Numbered from the stretch's first letter, positions 7,057-15,057 are shown. The stretch: DNA of 33,267 bases from Sulfurimonas sp. UBA2011 (GCA_002335055.1 DDCH01000011.1:1-33267); one strand, 5' to 3'. Made by a program: numbers and translations. The notes: generated by a model not told the origin, from the letters alone.

Positions 7057-7931
7057 ATCTTATTAATAGCATATATACAATATTAGAAGAACCAGAAAAG
7101 AATAAAGCTTCTTATTGGTTTCATGTGTTTATCTATACATTAATTATTATCAGTATCATTTCCCTAATGCTATCAAGTGTACAGGAATATAATGCAAAAT
7201 ATAAAATAATTTTCACATATATTACTAATATTATTATGCCTATATTTATAATTGAATATCTTGCCAGGCTGTATGCATCTGGAAAATTAGAAAGCTATAA
7301 GGGATTATCTGGAAAATTGAGATATATCCTGACCCCATATGCCATTATAGATTTACTCACACTACTTCCATATCTGCTTATTGGTTTTGGTACAGATGGT
7401 TCATTCATTAGATCTCTAAGACTGTTCAGAATATTTAGACTTTTTCGAATCAATAAATATAGAAAATTTATAAAACAAATGCAGAATATTGTCTCATCTA
7501 AAAAAGAAGAATTTACAGTATTACTTTTTTTCACCTTTATAATTGTTATATTACTTTCTTTTGTTATGTTTGAAGTTGAGCATGAAGCACAACCTAATGT
7601 ATATAGTAATATTTTTCAAACAATATGGTGGGCTGTTGCGACTTTAACAACAGTGGGATATGGAGATATGTATCCAGTTACTGCATTTGGGAAAATAATT
7701 ACTGGAATTATCTCTATTTTAGGGATTGCATTTATTGCTATACCTGGTGGTATCTTTGCATCTGAATTTATAAATTCATTCTCAAATGAAGAAAAGGAAA
7801 ATATATGTCCCAAATGCTCTTCTGAAGATTTAATATCACACCCTAATCCAATAGTAAATTTTTCTGATAAAAATAAACAGTTTAATGATCTTGTAGAATG
7901 TCAAAAATGTAAATTTAGTTGGTTAACTTAG
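7053..7931 (+). CDS. voltage-gated potassium channel subunit with C-terminal zinc ribbon
   Basis: 292 aa six-helix channel of the voltage-gated ion-channel superfamily. S1 is at about 25-41, S2 at 52-70, S3 at 96-112, S4 at 119-133 with arginines at every third position (R120, R123, R126, R129, R132), S5 at 154-173, a pore helix and selectivity filter TVGYGD at 200-205, and S6 at about 214-236. The filter predicts K+ selectivity. After S6 the protein ends in 50 residues with CPKC (252-255) and CQKC (283-286), a four-cysteine zinc-ribbon pattern that is not a usual appendage of bacterial Kv channels, which commonly end in TrkA-N/RCK domains or a coiled coil. The start ATG 7053 has TAGGAT upstream and overlaps the end of a tiny frame. 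Strong family call; the role of the ribbon is unknown. Confidence 0.92.
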   Translation: MNLINSIYTILEEPEKNKASYWFHVFIYTLIIISIISLMLSSVQEYNAKYKIIFTYITNIIMPIFIIEYLARLYASGKLESYKGLSGKLRYILTPYAIIDLLTLLPYLLIGFGTDGSFIRSLRLFRIFRLFRINKYRKFIKQMQNIVSSKKEEFTVLLFFTFIIVILLSFVMFEVEHEAQPNVYSNIFQTIWWAVATLTTVGYGDMYPVTAFGKIITGIISILGIAFIAIPGGIFASEFINSFSNEEKENICPKCSSEDLISHPNPIVNFSDKNKQFNDLVECQKCKFSWLT

Positions 7932-8089
7932 ACACAGGTTTGTTTTCTTCTCATTTATAATTATTCAATAGAGTATGATAATGGGTTCATTCCCCTATAA
8001 CTTAAAATGAACAAGTATGTATATAAATATGTATAACTAAAATAATGCTGTCTTGTAGGTACTTAATATCAGAGGTCTATTTAACAGAA

Positions 8090-8920
8090 TTATAGCTTAG
8101 CAGCATGATAAGAACTTCTAACTAAGGGACCTGAAGCAACTGCTTTAAACCCCATATTTAGAGCCTCTCGTTTGAGTTCATCAAATAAATCTTGAGAACA
8201 ATACCTTTTTACTTCGGTATGTTTAGCACTAGGACGTAAATATTGACCTAAGGTTAATTCACTCACTCCTACATTTAGAAGATCCCTCATCGTTTCCAAA
8301 ATCTCTTTATCCGTTTCACCAAGCCCTAGCATTAGAGAAGACTTAACAATACTTTTAGAATGTTTCGAATAATACTCTAGAGTATTTAGGCTTCTATCAT
8401 AAGAACTTTGAGGACGGACTTTTTGTGAGAGTCGTCTAACTGTTTCTTCGTTATGAGCAAGTTTTTTAACCTCTGTAGAGATAATGATATCAAGAGCAGT
8501 AGTATCTGCTTTAAAGTCAGGTGTTAAAAGTTCTATCTCTATCTTTGGACATTCTTCTTGTATCTTTAAAACACAGTCTTTAAAATGCCCTGCCCCATAA
8601 TCTTTTAAATCATCCCTATCTACTGATGTAAGCACGACATAATTGAGACCAAGTTCATTAATTGCCCTAGTTAAACGAATAGGTTCATCAGTATCAACCT
8701 CCTGCCCCTTACCTGTTTGCACTCCGCAAAAATGACAGGCCCTTGTACAAATCTCTCCGAGTATCATAAAAGTCGCTGTTTTATGAAAATAACACTCTGC
8801 CCTATTGGGACAGGATGCTTCTTCACATACTGTAGTGAGTCTGTTATTTTTTAAAATACTTTGAGTCTTAGCTATCAAAAATGGATCAGGTGCTTTGACA
8901 CGAGGTTTATAAGGATTCAT
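8090..8920 (-). CDS. lipA: lipoyl synthase
   Basis: Radical SAM enzyme that inserts two sulfurs into the octanoyl chain on lipoyl domains. Both cluster motifs are present: the auxiliary cluster CxxxxxCxxxxxC (CEEASCPNRAEC) and the radical SAM CxxxCxxC (CTRACHFC). The C-terminal region holds the expected RSSYHA, whose serine ligates the auxiliary cluster. I place the start at ATG 8920 (276 aa), which has GTGAGG 6 bases upstream; an in-frame GTG at 8932 exists without a good site. It overlaps the lipB stop by 14 bases and is the last gene of the pdhA-lipA operon, so it is made together with its substrate, the E2 lipoyl domain. Confidence 0.96.
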   Translation of the reverse strand: MNPYKPRVKAPDPFLIAKTQSILKNNRLTTVCEEASCPNRAECYFHKTATFMILGEICTRACHFCGVQTGKGQEVDTDEPIRLTRAINELGLNYVVLTSVDRDDLKDYGAGHFKDCVLKIQEECPKIEIELLTPDFKADTTALDIIISTEVKKLAHNEETVRRLSQKVRPQSSYDRSLNTLEYYSKHSKSIVKSSLMLGLGETDKEILETMRDLLNVGVSELTLGQYLRPSAKHTEVKRYCSQDLFDELKREALNMGFKAVASGPLVRSSYHAAKL

Positions 8921-9488
8921 CAAAAACCTCACAAATCAGTTGTATAACTTTTTCATTTACCTCAGCACAGGAAAGAGCGACTGCTTCATTTGCCAAAGAA
9001 GAAGTTCTTATACCTATAAGGTTACAAGGATGTATTTGATTATGAAAGCTTAATTCTGGAGATACATTTAAAGCTATACCGTGAAGTGATACTCCCTTCT
9101 TGTATCTAAACCCAAGAGACAATAGCTTTGCATCTTTGAGATAAAATCCTGGTTGATTTTTATCATAATATACTAAGGGTAAGTAAGTTTGAAAAAATCT
9201 TGTAAACACAGAAATTACTTTTGAGAAGAAACGAGCAGGAAAAGCCGCTTGGAAACAAAAATAATATATATTTTGTCCAGGAGAGTGTGAGGTAATAGAA
9301 CCACCTCTATCGGTTTTGAATGTCTCCACCTCAAAGCTTGTATCTTCATCTTGACCTAGGGTAAATATCTCTTCATGTTGACAAAGTATTAAATGGTTTT
9401 GTCCATCTTTTATGGCCTGAGCATGTACCTCTTGCATTTTTTTATATGCTATCTTATAGTCAAGTACACCCCAGTCATGTAATATCAT
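8907..9488 (-). CDS. lipB: lipoyl(octanoyl) transferase
   Basis: 193 aa. Transfers octanoate from acyl carrier protein to the lipoyl domain lysine, the step before LipA. Family blocks are RGGSITSHSPGQ, the K-containing AKLLSLGFRYKKG, SLHGIALNV and IHPCNLIGI; the catalytic Lys and Cys of the family are in the second and last of these. The block usually written RGGxxTYHGPGQ reads SHSPGQ here, two departures from consensus, so the protein is a divergent member. Its ATG overlaps the lpd stop (ATGA) and its stop overlaps lipA, so translation is coupled in both directions. Confidence 0.92.
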   Translation of the reverse strand: MILHDWGVLDYKIAYKKMQEVHAQAIKDGQNHLILCQHEEIFTLGQDEDTSFEVETFKTDRGGSITSHSPGQNIYYFCFQAAFPARFFSKVISVFTRFFQTYLPLVYYDKNQPGFYLKDAKLLSLGFRYKKGVSLHGIALNVSPELSFHNQIHPCNLIGIRTSSLANEAVALSCAEVNEKVIQLICEVFDESL

Positions 9489-10789
9489 AAACGAAAATAC
9501 ACTCTTTCTAAGGCTTCTGCAAAACTAGGGTGAGCCATAATAGTCTTAGAGGCTAAATTTGTGTCCATCTCTCCTGCTAGTGCCATCGCGATAGGAGCGA
9601 TAAGTTCTTCCGCGTCAGGTGCTAAAATTTCAGCACCCACGATAAACTTATCTTTATCTGCATAGACTATCATGACCCCCTCATTCGCTTCATGAAAGTT
9701 TGAAGCAGAAAAGGCATTTAACTTCACTATACCGCTACTTAAACCTTGAGTATCAAAAGCTGTTTGACCTACGGAAGCTACAGACATAGGAAGAGTATGA
9801 ATAAACTGCACCACCTGACTTAAGTCTAGGACAGGAACCTTTTGCGCTAAAATTCTTTGTGTTACATTAATCACCTGGGCTCTAGCTGCATGGGCTAATT
9901 GGAGTTTTGCATTACAATCACCAACCGCATAATGATGCTTTAAACTACTCTCGAAGTATTCATCTGTTTGTATACCCTCTGCTATGTTTATATCTTCTGT
10001 TTGTATCACATTTAGATTTGCTTTTCTACCTGCACAGACTAAGAGCATAGGAGTATGAATATCTTCTTTATTTTCTAAGCTGATAACCACCTTATCTCCA
10101 TGTGAGACAGCATTGGTAATATTATGCTCTTCTAAAAAGTTTATGCCCATATACTTTAGCTGTCCAATCATCGCCTTTTGTATCAGACTATGAGCCTTAT
10201 CTTGTAAACCCTTACCCCGAGAGAGTAAACTCACTTTTACCCCATTTGAAGCAAAAAAAGAAGCCATTTCTAAACCAATAGCACCCGCTCCATAAATACA
10301 TATCGCTTGAGGAAGTTCTTGTAAATTTAAGACTTCATCACTTGTAATGATTTGGCGAGTATCATAGACTATACCCTCAGGTATATAAGGCGAAGAACCC
10401 GTACCTATAACAATATGTTTAGCTTCATAAATCGTATCGTTCACACTAACCTTATGTGTTTCTTTGATTATGCCCTCGCCCTCTATGAGCTCTATGTCTT
10501 TGCATTGGGCTGTGACTGCCTTTGTAGCACTAGAAATCAACTTATCTTTTTTTGCTACAAGTGTTTTCATATTTAATTTAATATTACCCTCAAAAATATC
10601 ATTTTGACTTTGATGTGCTATTTTTGCATAATGTAAAAGCATTTTAGAAGGGATACAGCCCTTATGTAAGCAAACACCTCCCAACTGTTTTAAGTCTTTT
10701 TCTACTAAGGCTACTTTTAAACCTTTTTTAGCAGCCATTATTGCACCTGCGTAGTTTAAGCCTCCACCAATATAAATGATGTCATACAT
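9485..10789 (-). CDS. lpd: dihydrolipoamide dehydrogenase (E3)
   Basis: 434 aa flavoprotein that reoxidises the dihydrolipoyl group with NAD+. The redox disulfide is in GGVCLHKGCIPSK (C41 and C46 approximately), the NAD-binding GAGAIG at about 172, AVGDCN at about 293 for the second FAD contact, and the C-terminal AHPSFAEALE carries the His-Glu base pair. The N-terminal FAD motif reads GGGLNY, where the last glycine of GxGxxG is replaced by Tyr, an unusual departure. Length is 20-40 residues below typical E3. GGAGG precedes the ATG; the start overlaps the end of pdhC by 8 bases and the stop overlaps lipB by 4. Its position makes it the E3 of this pyruvate dehydrogenase. Confidence 0.94.
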   Translation of the reverse strand: MYDIIYIGGGLNYAGAIMAAKKGLKVALVEKDLKQLGGVCLHKGCIPSKMLLHYAKIAHQSQNDIFEGNIKLNMKTLVAKKDKLISSATKAVTAQCKDIELIEGEGIIKETHKVSVNDTIYEAKHIVIGTGSSPYIPEGIVYDTRQIITSDEVLNLQELPQAICIYGAGAIGLEMASFFASNGVKVSLLSRGKGLQDKAHSLIQKAMIGQLKYMGINFLEEHNITNAVSHGDKVVISLENKEDIHTPMLLVCAGRKANLNVIQTEDINIAEGIQTDEYFESSLKHHYAVGDCNAKLQLAHAARAQVINVTQRILAQKVPVLDLSQVVQFIHTLPMSVASVGQTAFDTQGLSSGIVKLNAFSASNFHEANEGVMIVYADKDKFIVGAEILAPDAEELIAPIAMALAGEMDTNLASKTIMAHPSFAEALERVYFRL

Positions 10790-11993
10790 TTTTCACCTCC
10801 TCTTGGAAAAATTCTTCTTCTAAGCATAGCTCTTTTACCCTTTGCATAAACAAAGCTGCCTCATACCCATTAATCAGTCTATGATCTAAACTCAGAGTTA
10901 AAGCAATACGACCTGCTTCACTTGCTCCAATAGCCGCAATAGAGCTATCATCTTGATTTATCATTGCATCAAACCTATGTATACCTGTAAAACCAAGATT
11001 TGAGAGTCCCAAATTTGAGCCCTGCATCTCTTCTATTGGTAAGGATGATATTTCAACCTTCTTTTTATACTCAAGTAATTTTTCTTCAATATTTTTAAGA
11101 CTTAAGTGATTGACATCTTTTAAGACAGGCATATAAAGTTTTCTATTTGCTTGCATAGCTATGGATATATTCGCATTCACGGAGGTACAAATAAAATCAC
11201 CTTTTATACTTGAACGAAAACCTTCAAAGTCCATCATAGATTTAGCAAAAATCTTTAAAAACCAAACTGTCATCCCATAATCAGAATATTTCTTTAAATA
11301 CCTAACATCAATATAATCATATATATGATAAACGGCCCTTAATGCTGACTTATCTAAATTTTCAATAAGTGCCTTTTGGAATGAGGAAATCTTTTGTTTT
11401 ATAGAGATGTTTTTCTCTTTGATATATTCTAGAACAGCATAAGAGTCTTGTTTTGTTTGAACTTGGAAGTCACTTACATCTAAGCTGTATTCTTCTATCA
11501 AAGAAAGAGCCTTTGGTGTGAAAAATCTTTTTTTATGATATAAAACTATATCTTTTACATGCGAGGGCACAGGCAATTTATCTATATCTTGTAAGGCTTG
11601 TATATTCATATTTAAAGACTTAGCAAGAATCCTTGCTTTAGGTGAGGCTATAGCCCTAACTAAAGAGTACTCCTCTTTACTTGATACTTGTTCAAACTCT
11701 TCTTCTATTTTATTTTTCTCTTCTGCTTCATCTATCTGAGAAGTACTCTCTTGTATGTCTAAACTAATGTCCACTATAACTGTACCAACAGGAGCAGACT
11801 CACCTTCTTTTATATACAGAGCCGTAACTACTCCATTTTTAAAACATTGTAGCTCCATTATCGCCTTATCTGATTCAACCTCAGCAATAACATCTCCAAT
11901 TTTAACCTTATCATTTACAGAAACCATCCATTTAATAAGTTTTCCCTCTTCCATCGAATCAGATAGTTGAGGCATAAATATCTCATAGGCCAT
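10782..11993 (-). CDS. pdhC: 2-oxoacid dehydrogenase E2, dihydrolipoamide acetyltransferase
   Basis: 403 aa core of the complex. The lipoyl domain is residues 1-78 with the attachment lysine K43 in EVESDKAIME. An acidic linker follows (80-108). Peripheral subunit-binding-like segments then appear twice: ASPKARILAKSLNMNIQAL at 116-134 and TPKALSLIEEYSLDVSDF at 159-176. The catalytic domain from about 200 shows NLGLSNLGFTGIHRFDAMIN and the active-site LDHRLINGYEAA. In E. coli-type E2 this last motif is DHRxxDG; here the Asp is Asn. Most PDH E2 proteins have one subunit-binding domain, so the tandem arrangement is notable. The start overlaps the pdhB stop by 11 bases. Acetyl specificity is inferred from the operon. 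Confidence 0.92.
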   Translation of the reverse strand: MAYEIFMPQLSDSMEEGKLIKWMVSVNDKVKIGDVIAEVESDKAIMELQCFKNGVVTALYIKEGESAPVGTVIVDISLDIQESTSQIDEAEEKNKIEEEFEQVSSKEEYSLVRAIASPKARILAKSLNMNIQALQDIDKLPVPSHVKDIVLYHKKRFFTPKALSLIEEYSLDVSDFQVQTKQDSYAVLEYIKEKNISIKQKISSFQKALIENLDKSALRAVYHIYDYIDVRYLKKYSDYGMTVWFLKIFAKSMMDFEGFRSSIKGDFICTSVNANISIAMQANRKLYMPVLKDVNHLSLKNIEEKLLEYKKKVEISSLPIEEMQGSNLGLSNLGFTGIHRFDAMINQDDSSIAAIGASEAGRIALTLSLDHRLINGYEAALFMQRVKELCLEEEFFQEEVKNV

Positions 11994-12960
11994 TATTTGT
12001 ACCCCAGTTTATTATGTCTTTTTTAATACTCTTTGGTGTAGGAATAGAAGCAAGCTCTAACTTTCTGTTATAAGCTATAGGTACATTCTCTCCACATAAC
12101 CTAAGTGGAGCCGCATCAAGAAAATAAAATAGTTCTTCAACTGCCCATGATATAATTTGTGCTCCGTAAGAACCCATTCTATGTCCTTCTTCTATCATTA
12201 TTAACCGTCCTGTTTTTTTAATAGAAATCTCAAGACTTTTAAAGTCTACAGGATTTAAAGAGCATAAATCTATGAGTTCACAAGAACAGTTTAATTCTTT
12301 TTCTATCTCCTCTAAAACTGAAGCTGTATCATCAAGCATCTTTAAATAAGAAATAATTGTGATATCCGTACCCTCTTTTATAATACGAGCTTTAAAAGGG
12401 TCAAGGTCAGAGCTTCTATCAATCTCTTCTTTTTTATTATATAAAAGTTCATGTTCTATAAAAATAACGGGGTCATCCATCTTTATAGCTTTTTTCAAAG
12501 CATGATACGCATAGTTTGGACTGCTCACTGCAAAAACAAATAGACCAGGAATAGACGATAGCATATTTTCATAATTTTCAGAATGCTGTGCACCTAATTG
12601 TTTACTCACTCCCTGAGGCATTCTTAGTACCAATGGTAGTCTTATCTTACCTGCACTCATAAAGGGAAGTTTCGCCATATGATTTACAATCTGATCAAAG
12701 GCTAAAAGTGAAAAATTCGCTGTCATTAGTTCAACAACAGGACGGAGTCCACCTATCGCCATTCCAATAGCATTACCTACTATACTAAGTTCAGCAATAG
12801 GGGTATCTATCACACGAGTTTTACCGTACTTCTTTAGAAGACCTTCTGTGACTCTAAAGGTACCACCAACATCAGCTATGTCTTCACCAAGTAAGATAAT
12901 ATTTGTATCCTCAGACATTGTTTCATCCATTGCGAGATTAATAGCTTCTCTATAAAGCAT
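11983..12960 (-). CDS. pdhB: pyruvate dehydrogenase E1 component beta subunit
   Basis: Beta half of the heterotetrameric E1 that decarboxylates pyruvate with thiamine diphosphate. Family blocks run from YREAINLAMDE through LLGEDIADVGGTFRVTEGL, RVIDTPIAELSIVGNAIGMA, GGLRPVVELMTANFSLLAFDQI, the QHSENYE motif and EHELLYN. I prefer ATG 12960 (325 aa), with GAGGG 8 bases upstream; an in-frame ATG at 12975 (330 aa) has no ribosome binding site. With the preferred start it overlaps the pdhA stop by 11 bases. The alpha/beta form, rather than the single-chain AceE form, resembles Gram-positive, cyanobacterial and mitochondrial PDH and acetoin dehydrogenases. Confidence 0.93.
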   Translation of the reverse strand: MLYREAINLAMDETMSEDTNIILLGEDIADVGGTFRVTEGLLKKYGKTRVIDTPIAELSIVGNAIGMAIGGLRPVVELMTANFSLLAFDQIVNHMAKLPFMSAGKIRLPLVLRMPQGVSKQLGAQHSENYENMLSSIPGLFVFAVSSPNYAYHALKKAIKMDDPVIFIEHELLYNKKEEIDRSSDLDPFKARIIKEGTDITIISYLKMLDDTASVLEEIEKELNCSCELIDLCSLNPVDFKSLEISIKKTGRLIMIEEGHRMGSYGAQIISWAVEELFYFLDAAPLRLCGENVPIAYNRKLELASIPTPKSIKKDIINWGTNNGL

Positions 12961-13900
12961 GTTTAAGTCCCTCATTTGTAAAACTATATTTATGTAAATC
13001 AGTTAAAGAAGGCTCAGGACTTGCTTTGGCAAAGTTTACAGCTTGCATAATTTCTTGTATAACCTGTTCTTCTATTTTTTCAAGGAATACTTTATCTAGA
13101 AAAGGTTTTAACTTGATTAAAGGGTCAAGTTCCTTACATTTTTGCATCTCTTTACTAGATCTGTATTTATTAGCGTCACTAATAGAATGCCCTTCAAACC
13201 TACATGTCATCGCCTCAATAAAGATAGGCCCTTTACCTTCTTTTATGTATTCACCTGCTTCTTTTATTGCTTTATATACTGCTAGTACATCCATACCATC
13301 AACTTCCACTGTTGGCATATAAGCTTCAACCTTTTTAGCTTGTTTAGAAAAGGCAGAAACAGATTCAATCTTTGTACCTATGGCATATTTATTATTTTCA
13401 CATAAAAATACAAGGGGGAGTTTTTGAGATGTTGCTATATTAATAGATTCAAAAAAACCACCACAATTTGTTGCACCATCGCCAAAAACTACTAGGCAAC
13501 CTGTTTTTTTATCCTGATACTTCCTAGCATATGCACAACCTACAGCATTTGGTATATGGCCACCTACGATAGCATCACCTCCATAAAAGCCTAGTTGGGG
13601 ACTAAACATATGCATAGAACCGCCTCTACCCTTACTCACCCCATCAACTTTACCAAAAAGCTCTGCCATTACAGCATTAGCACTCATACCACGTGAGAGT
13701 GCCATTACATGTTCTCTATATGTTGTAAACACATCACCTTCGAATGCTTTCATCGTCCCTACACTCAAGGCTTCTTGCCCTATATCTAAGTGTAAAAATC
13801 CTGAGATATTCCCTTGAAAATAGTTCTCTTTTGCTGCATATTCAAAATGTCTTCCCAATAACATACAATAGTATAAATCTTCCATCAGAGTACTGTCCAT
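12950..13900 (-). CDS. pdhA: pyruvate dehydrogenase E1 component alpha subunit
   Basis: 316 aa thiamine diphosphate-binding alpha subunit. The ThDP motif is GDGATNCGGFFESINIA followed by CENNKYAIG (GDG...NN). Upstream are TTYREHVMALSRG and SKGRGGSMHMF, which bind the cofactor phosphate side, and downstream is RFEGHSISDANKYRS with the catalytic histidine and phosphorylation-loop region. It is slightly short at the C-terminus. First gene of the six-gene operon: AAGGAAA is 5 bases from the ATG, a TATAAT box is on the minus strand at 13958-13953, and a palindrome covers the -35 region. Pyruvate rather than acetoin is the likely substrate, judged from the lipoate genes in the same operon; the sequence alone does not exclude another 2-oxoacid. 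Confidence 0.93.
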   Translation of the reverse strand: MDSTLMEDLYYCMLLGRHFEYAAKENYFQGNISGFLHLDIGQEALSVGTMKAFEGDVFTTYREHVMALSRGMSANAVMAELFGKVDGVSKGRGGSMHMFSPQLGFYGGDAIVGGHIPNAVGCAYARKYQDKKTGCLVVFGDGATNCGGFFESINIATSQKLPLVFLCENNKYAIGTKIESVSAFSKQAKKVEAYMPTVEVDGMDVLAVYKAIKEAGEYIKEGKGPIFIEAMTCRFEGHSISDANKYRSSKEMQKCKELDPLIKLKPFLDKVFLEKIEEQVIQEIMQAVNFAKASPEPSLTDLHKYSFTNEGLKHAL

Positions 13901-13952
13901 AAAGTTTCCTTATATATGTTTACCATAACTATATAAGATTGAGAATTTTAAA

Positions 13953-13993
13953 ATTATATAGTTTGAATATTAGATGATTATTTTAATAATCAT
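13953..13993 (-). promoter_or_regulatory. pdh operon promoter with palindromic operator candidate
   Basis: Minus-strand -10 box TATAAT at 13958-13953. A perfect inverted repeat, ATGATTATT-TT-AATAATCAT, occupies 13974-13993, exactly where the -35 element would be. A dimeric repressor bound there would block polymerase. The arm sequence is loosely like AT-rich Fur-type sites but does not match the Fur box well; the regulator is unknown. Confidence 0.5.
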
Positions 13994-14032
13994 AAATCAT
14001 AACCTATTTATCATTATATATTCAAATTTTGC

Positions 14033-14038
14033 TACAAT
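14033..14038 (+). promoter_or_regulatory. extended -10 promoter of the globin gene
   Basis: TGC-TACAAT is an extended -10 element. A transcript would begin near 14045, leaving a leader of about 17 bases with AAGGA (14051-14055) before the proposed CTG start at 14062. Confidence 0.5.
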
Positions 14039-14061
14039 TGCGTTTAAAAAAAGGATGAGTA

Positions 14062-14487
14062 CTGAAACTTTATAATAGTATCACTAGAGAAAACTTAAGA
14101 GAATTTATGACTCTTTTTTATTCAAAAGCCTTAGAGGATAAAGTCCTAGGTCCTTTTTTTGTACATGAGCTTGGTGATGACATGAAAAGTGAAGAGTGGG
14201 TGGATCATATTGATCTATTAGCTGACTTTTGGTTAACTGAGCTTAATGGAGATGATTCTTACTATGGAAACTTTATTGGTGCACATATCAAAGTGTCTCA
14301 TATCACAGAAGAAAGTTTTGTTGTCTGGTTAAAGCTTTTCTCACAAGCTGTCAATGAAGTATATACTCAAGATATAGCAAAACAATTTAAAGAAAGAGGT
14401 ATACTTTTAGCTGAAGAATTTCAGCAAGTACTCAAAATAAAAGGAAATGAATGGATACAAATCAAAAGAAAAACTTACTCTTCATAG
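14062..14487 (+). CDS. group III truncated haemoglobin, probable CTG start
   Basis: Truncated globin closest in pattern to Campylobacter Ctb. TyrB10 is in FYSKAL, the E7 His in EWVDHIDLLADFW, the proximal F8 His in GAHIKVSH, and WLKLF follows. Such globins bind O2 or NO in the cytoplasm. The first ATG in frame, at 14107, would remove helix A; the frame upstream reads LKLYNSITRENLREF, which aligns with the Ctb N-terminus, back to CTG 14062 placed 6 bases after AAGGA. An in-frame TGA at 14056 bars anything longer. I therefore propose CTG initiation (141 aa); a start at 14107 or a sequencing error in the ATG at 14055 are the alternatives. Its end overlaps the receiver gene by 37 bases. Family certain, start tentative. 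Confidence 0.85.
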   Translation: MKLYNSITRENLREFMTLFYSKALEDKVLGPFFVHELGDDMKSEEWVDHIDLLADFWLTELNGDDSYYGNFIGAHIKVSHITEESFVVWLKLFSQAVNEVYTQDIAKQFKERGILLAEEFQQVLKIKGNEWIQIKRKTYSS

Positions 14488-14837
14488 AAGATCCTAAGTC
14501 AGCATTTAAAACAAATATTGCACTACTTGAAGAACTTTTTAATAAGGTAGATAAGGTTAGCTACTACGATGAAGCACTTCACTTGTTCGATACAAATACA
14601 TATGACATCGTTTTGTATGACATTAGCATGCACCCTGAAAAGATAAGATTTATCAAACAAATACAAAAAAAGAAATCTATGCAACCCATATTTACTTTAC
14701 TACTAGATACAGCAGAAGATCTTGCTTTTAATCTTAGTCAGTTAGGTGTAAATGTAGTTGTAATTGAGCCTAGTCAATTCGATGAAGCATTAGAAAATAT
14801 TGCTACATTTAATCCGCAAACTGGTGATACTAATTAA
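14451..14837 (+). CDS. stand-alone receiver-like domain (degenerate response regulator)
   Basis: 128 aa, one CheY-like domain and nothing else. The acidic pair is E13-D14 in LLFIED, the phospho-acceptor position is D57 in VLYDISM, and the beta4 strand is IFTLLLD. The conserved lysine before the final KP turn is replaced: VVVIEP has E106 where receivers have K. The Thr/Ser switch residue is also unclear. It is therefore either a pseudo-receiver or one with altered phosphorylation. The ATG overlaps the globin by 37 bases with AAGGAAATGA just upstream, so the two are co-translated. No kinase is nearby. The fold call is moderately strong from the motif pattern. Confidence 0.7.
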   Translation: MDTNQKKNLLFIEDPKSAFKTNIALLEELFNKVDKVSYYDEALHLFDTNTYDIVLYDISMHPEKIRFIKQIQKKKSMQPIFTLLLDTAEDLAFNLSQLGVNVVVIEPSQFDEALENIATFNPQTGDTN

Positions 14838-14841
14838 GAAG

Positions 14842-14916
14842 TGGTGCTCGGTACTGGATTTGAACCAGTGACCACCTCCATGTCATGGAGGCACTCTACC
14901 GCTGAGTTAACCGAGC
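14842..14916 (-). tRNA. tRNA-Val (anticodon GAC)
   Basis: Minus-strand cloverleaf: acceptor GCTCGGT/ACCGAGC pairing perfectly, anticodon stem CCTCC/GGAGG around the loop ATGACAT (anticodon GAC), T-arm ACTGG-TTCAAAT-CCAGT, and an encoded CCA end. 75 bases. It lies 4 bases beyond the stop of the receiver gene, convergent with it. A TAAAAT box about 20 bases upstream is a candidate promoter. Confidence 0.96.
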
Positions 14917-15051
14917 TTTGTGAAAGAGTGTAATTTTATCAAACTATTCTTAAACTAATTTTGTTTTTTAAACTTTTTTTCAAACTTCCTTTTATTACAT
15001 TAAATTTCATAAAATCTTCACTATTTACTTTTAATTTATGTTTATTCGTAG

Positions 15052-15057
15052 TATAAT
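15052..15057 (+). promoter_or_regulatory. -10 box of pckA
   Basis: TATAAT 45 bases before the pckA ATG, in an AT-rich region with no clear -35. A weak ACAAGG site precedes the start codon, and a short CTAC/GTAG hairpin can form in the leader. Confidence 0.5.
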
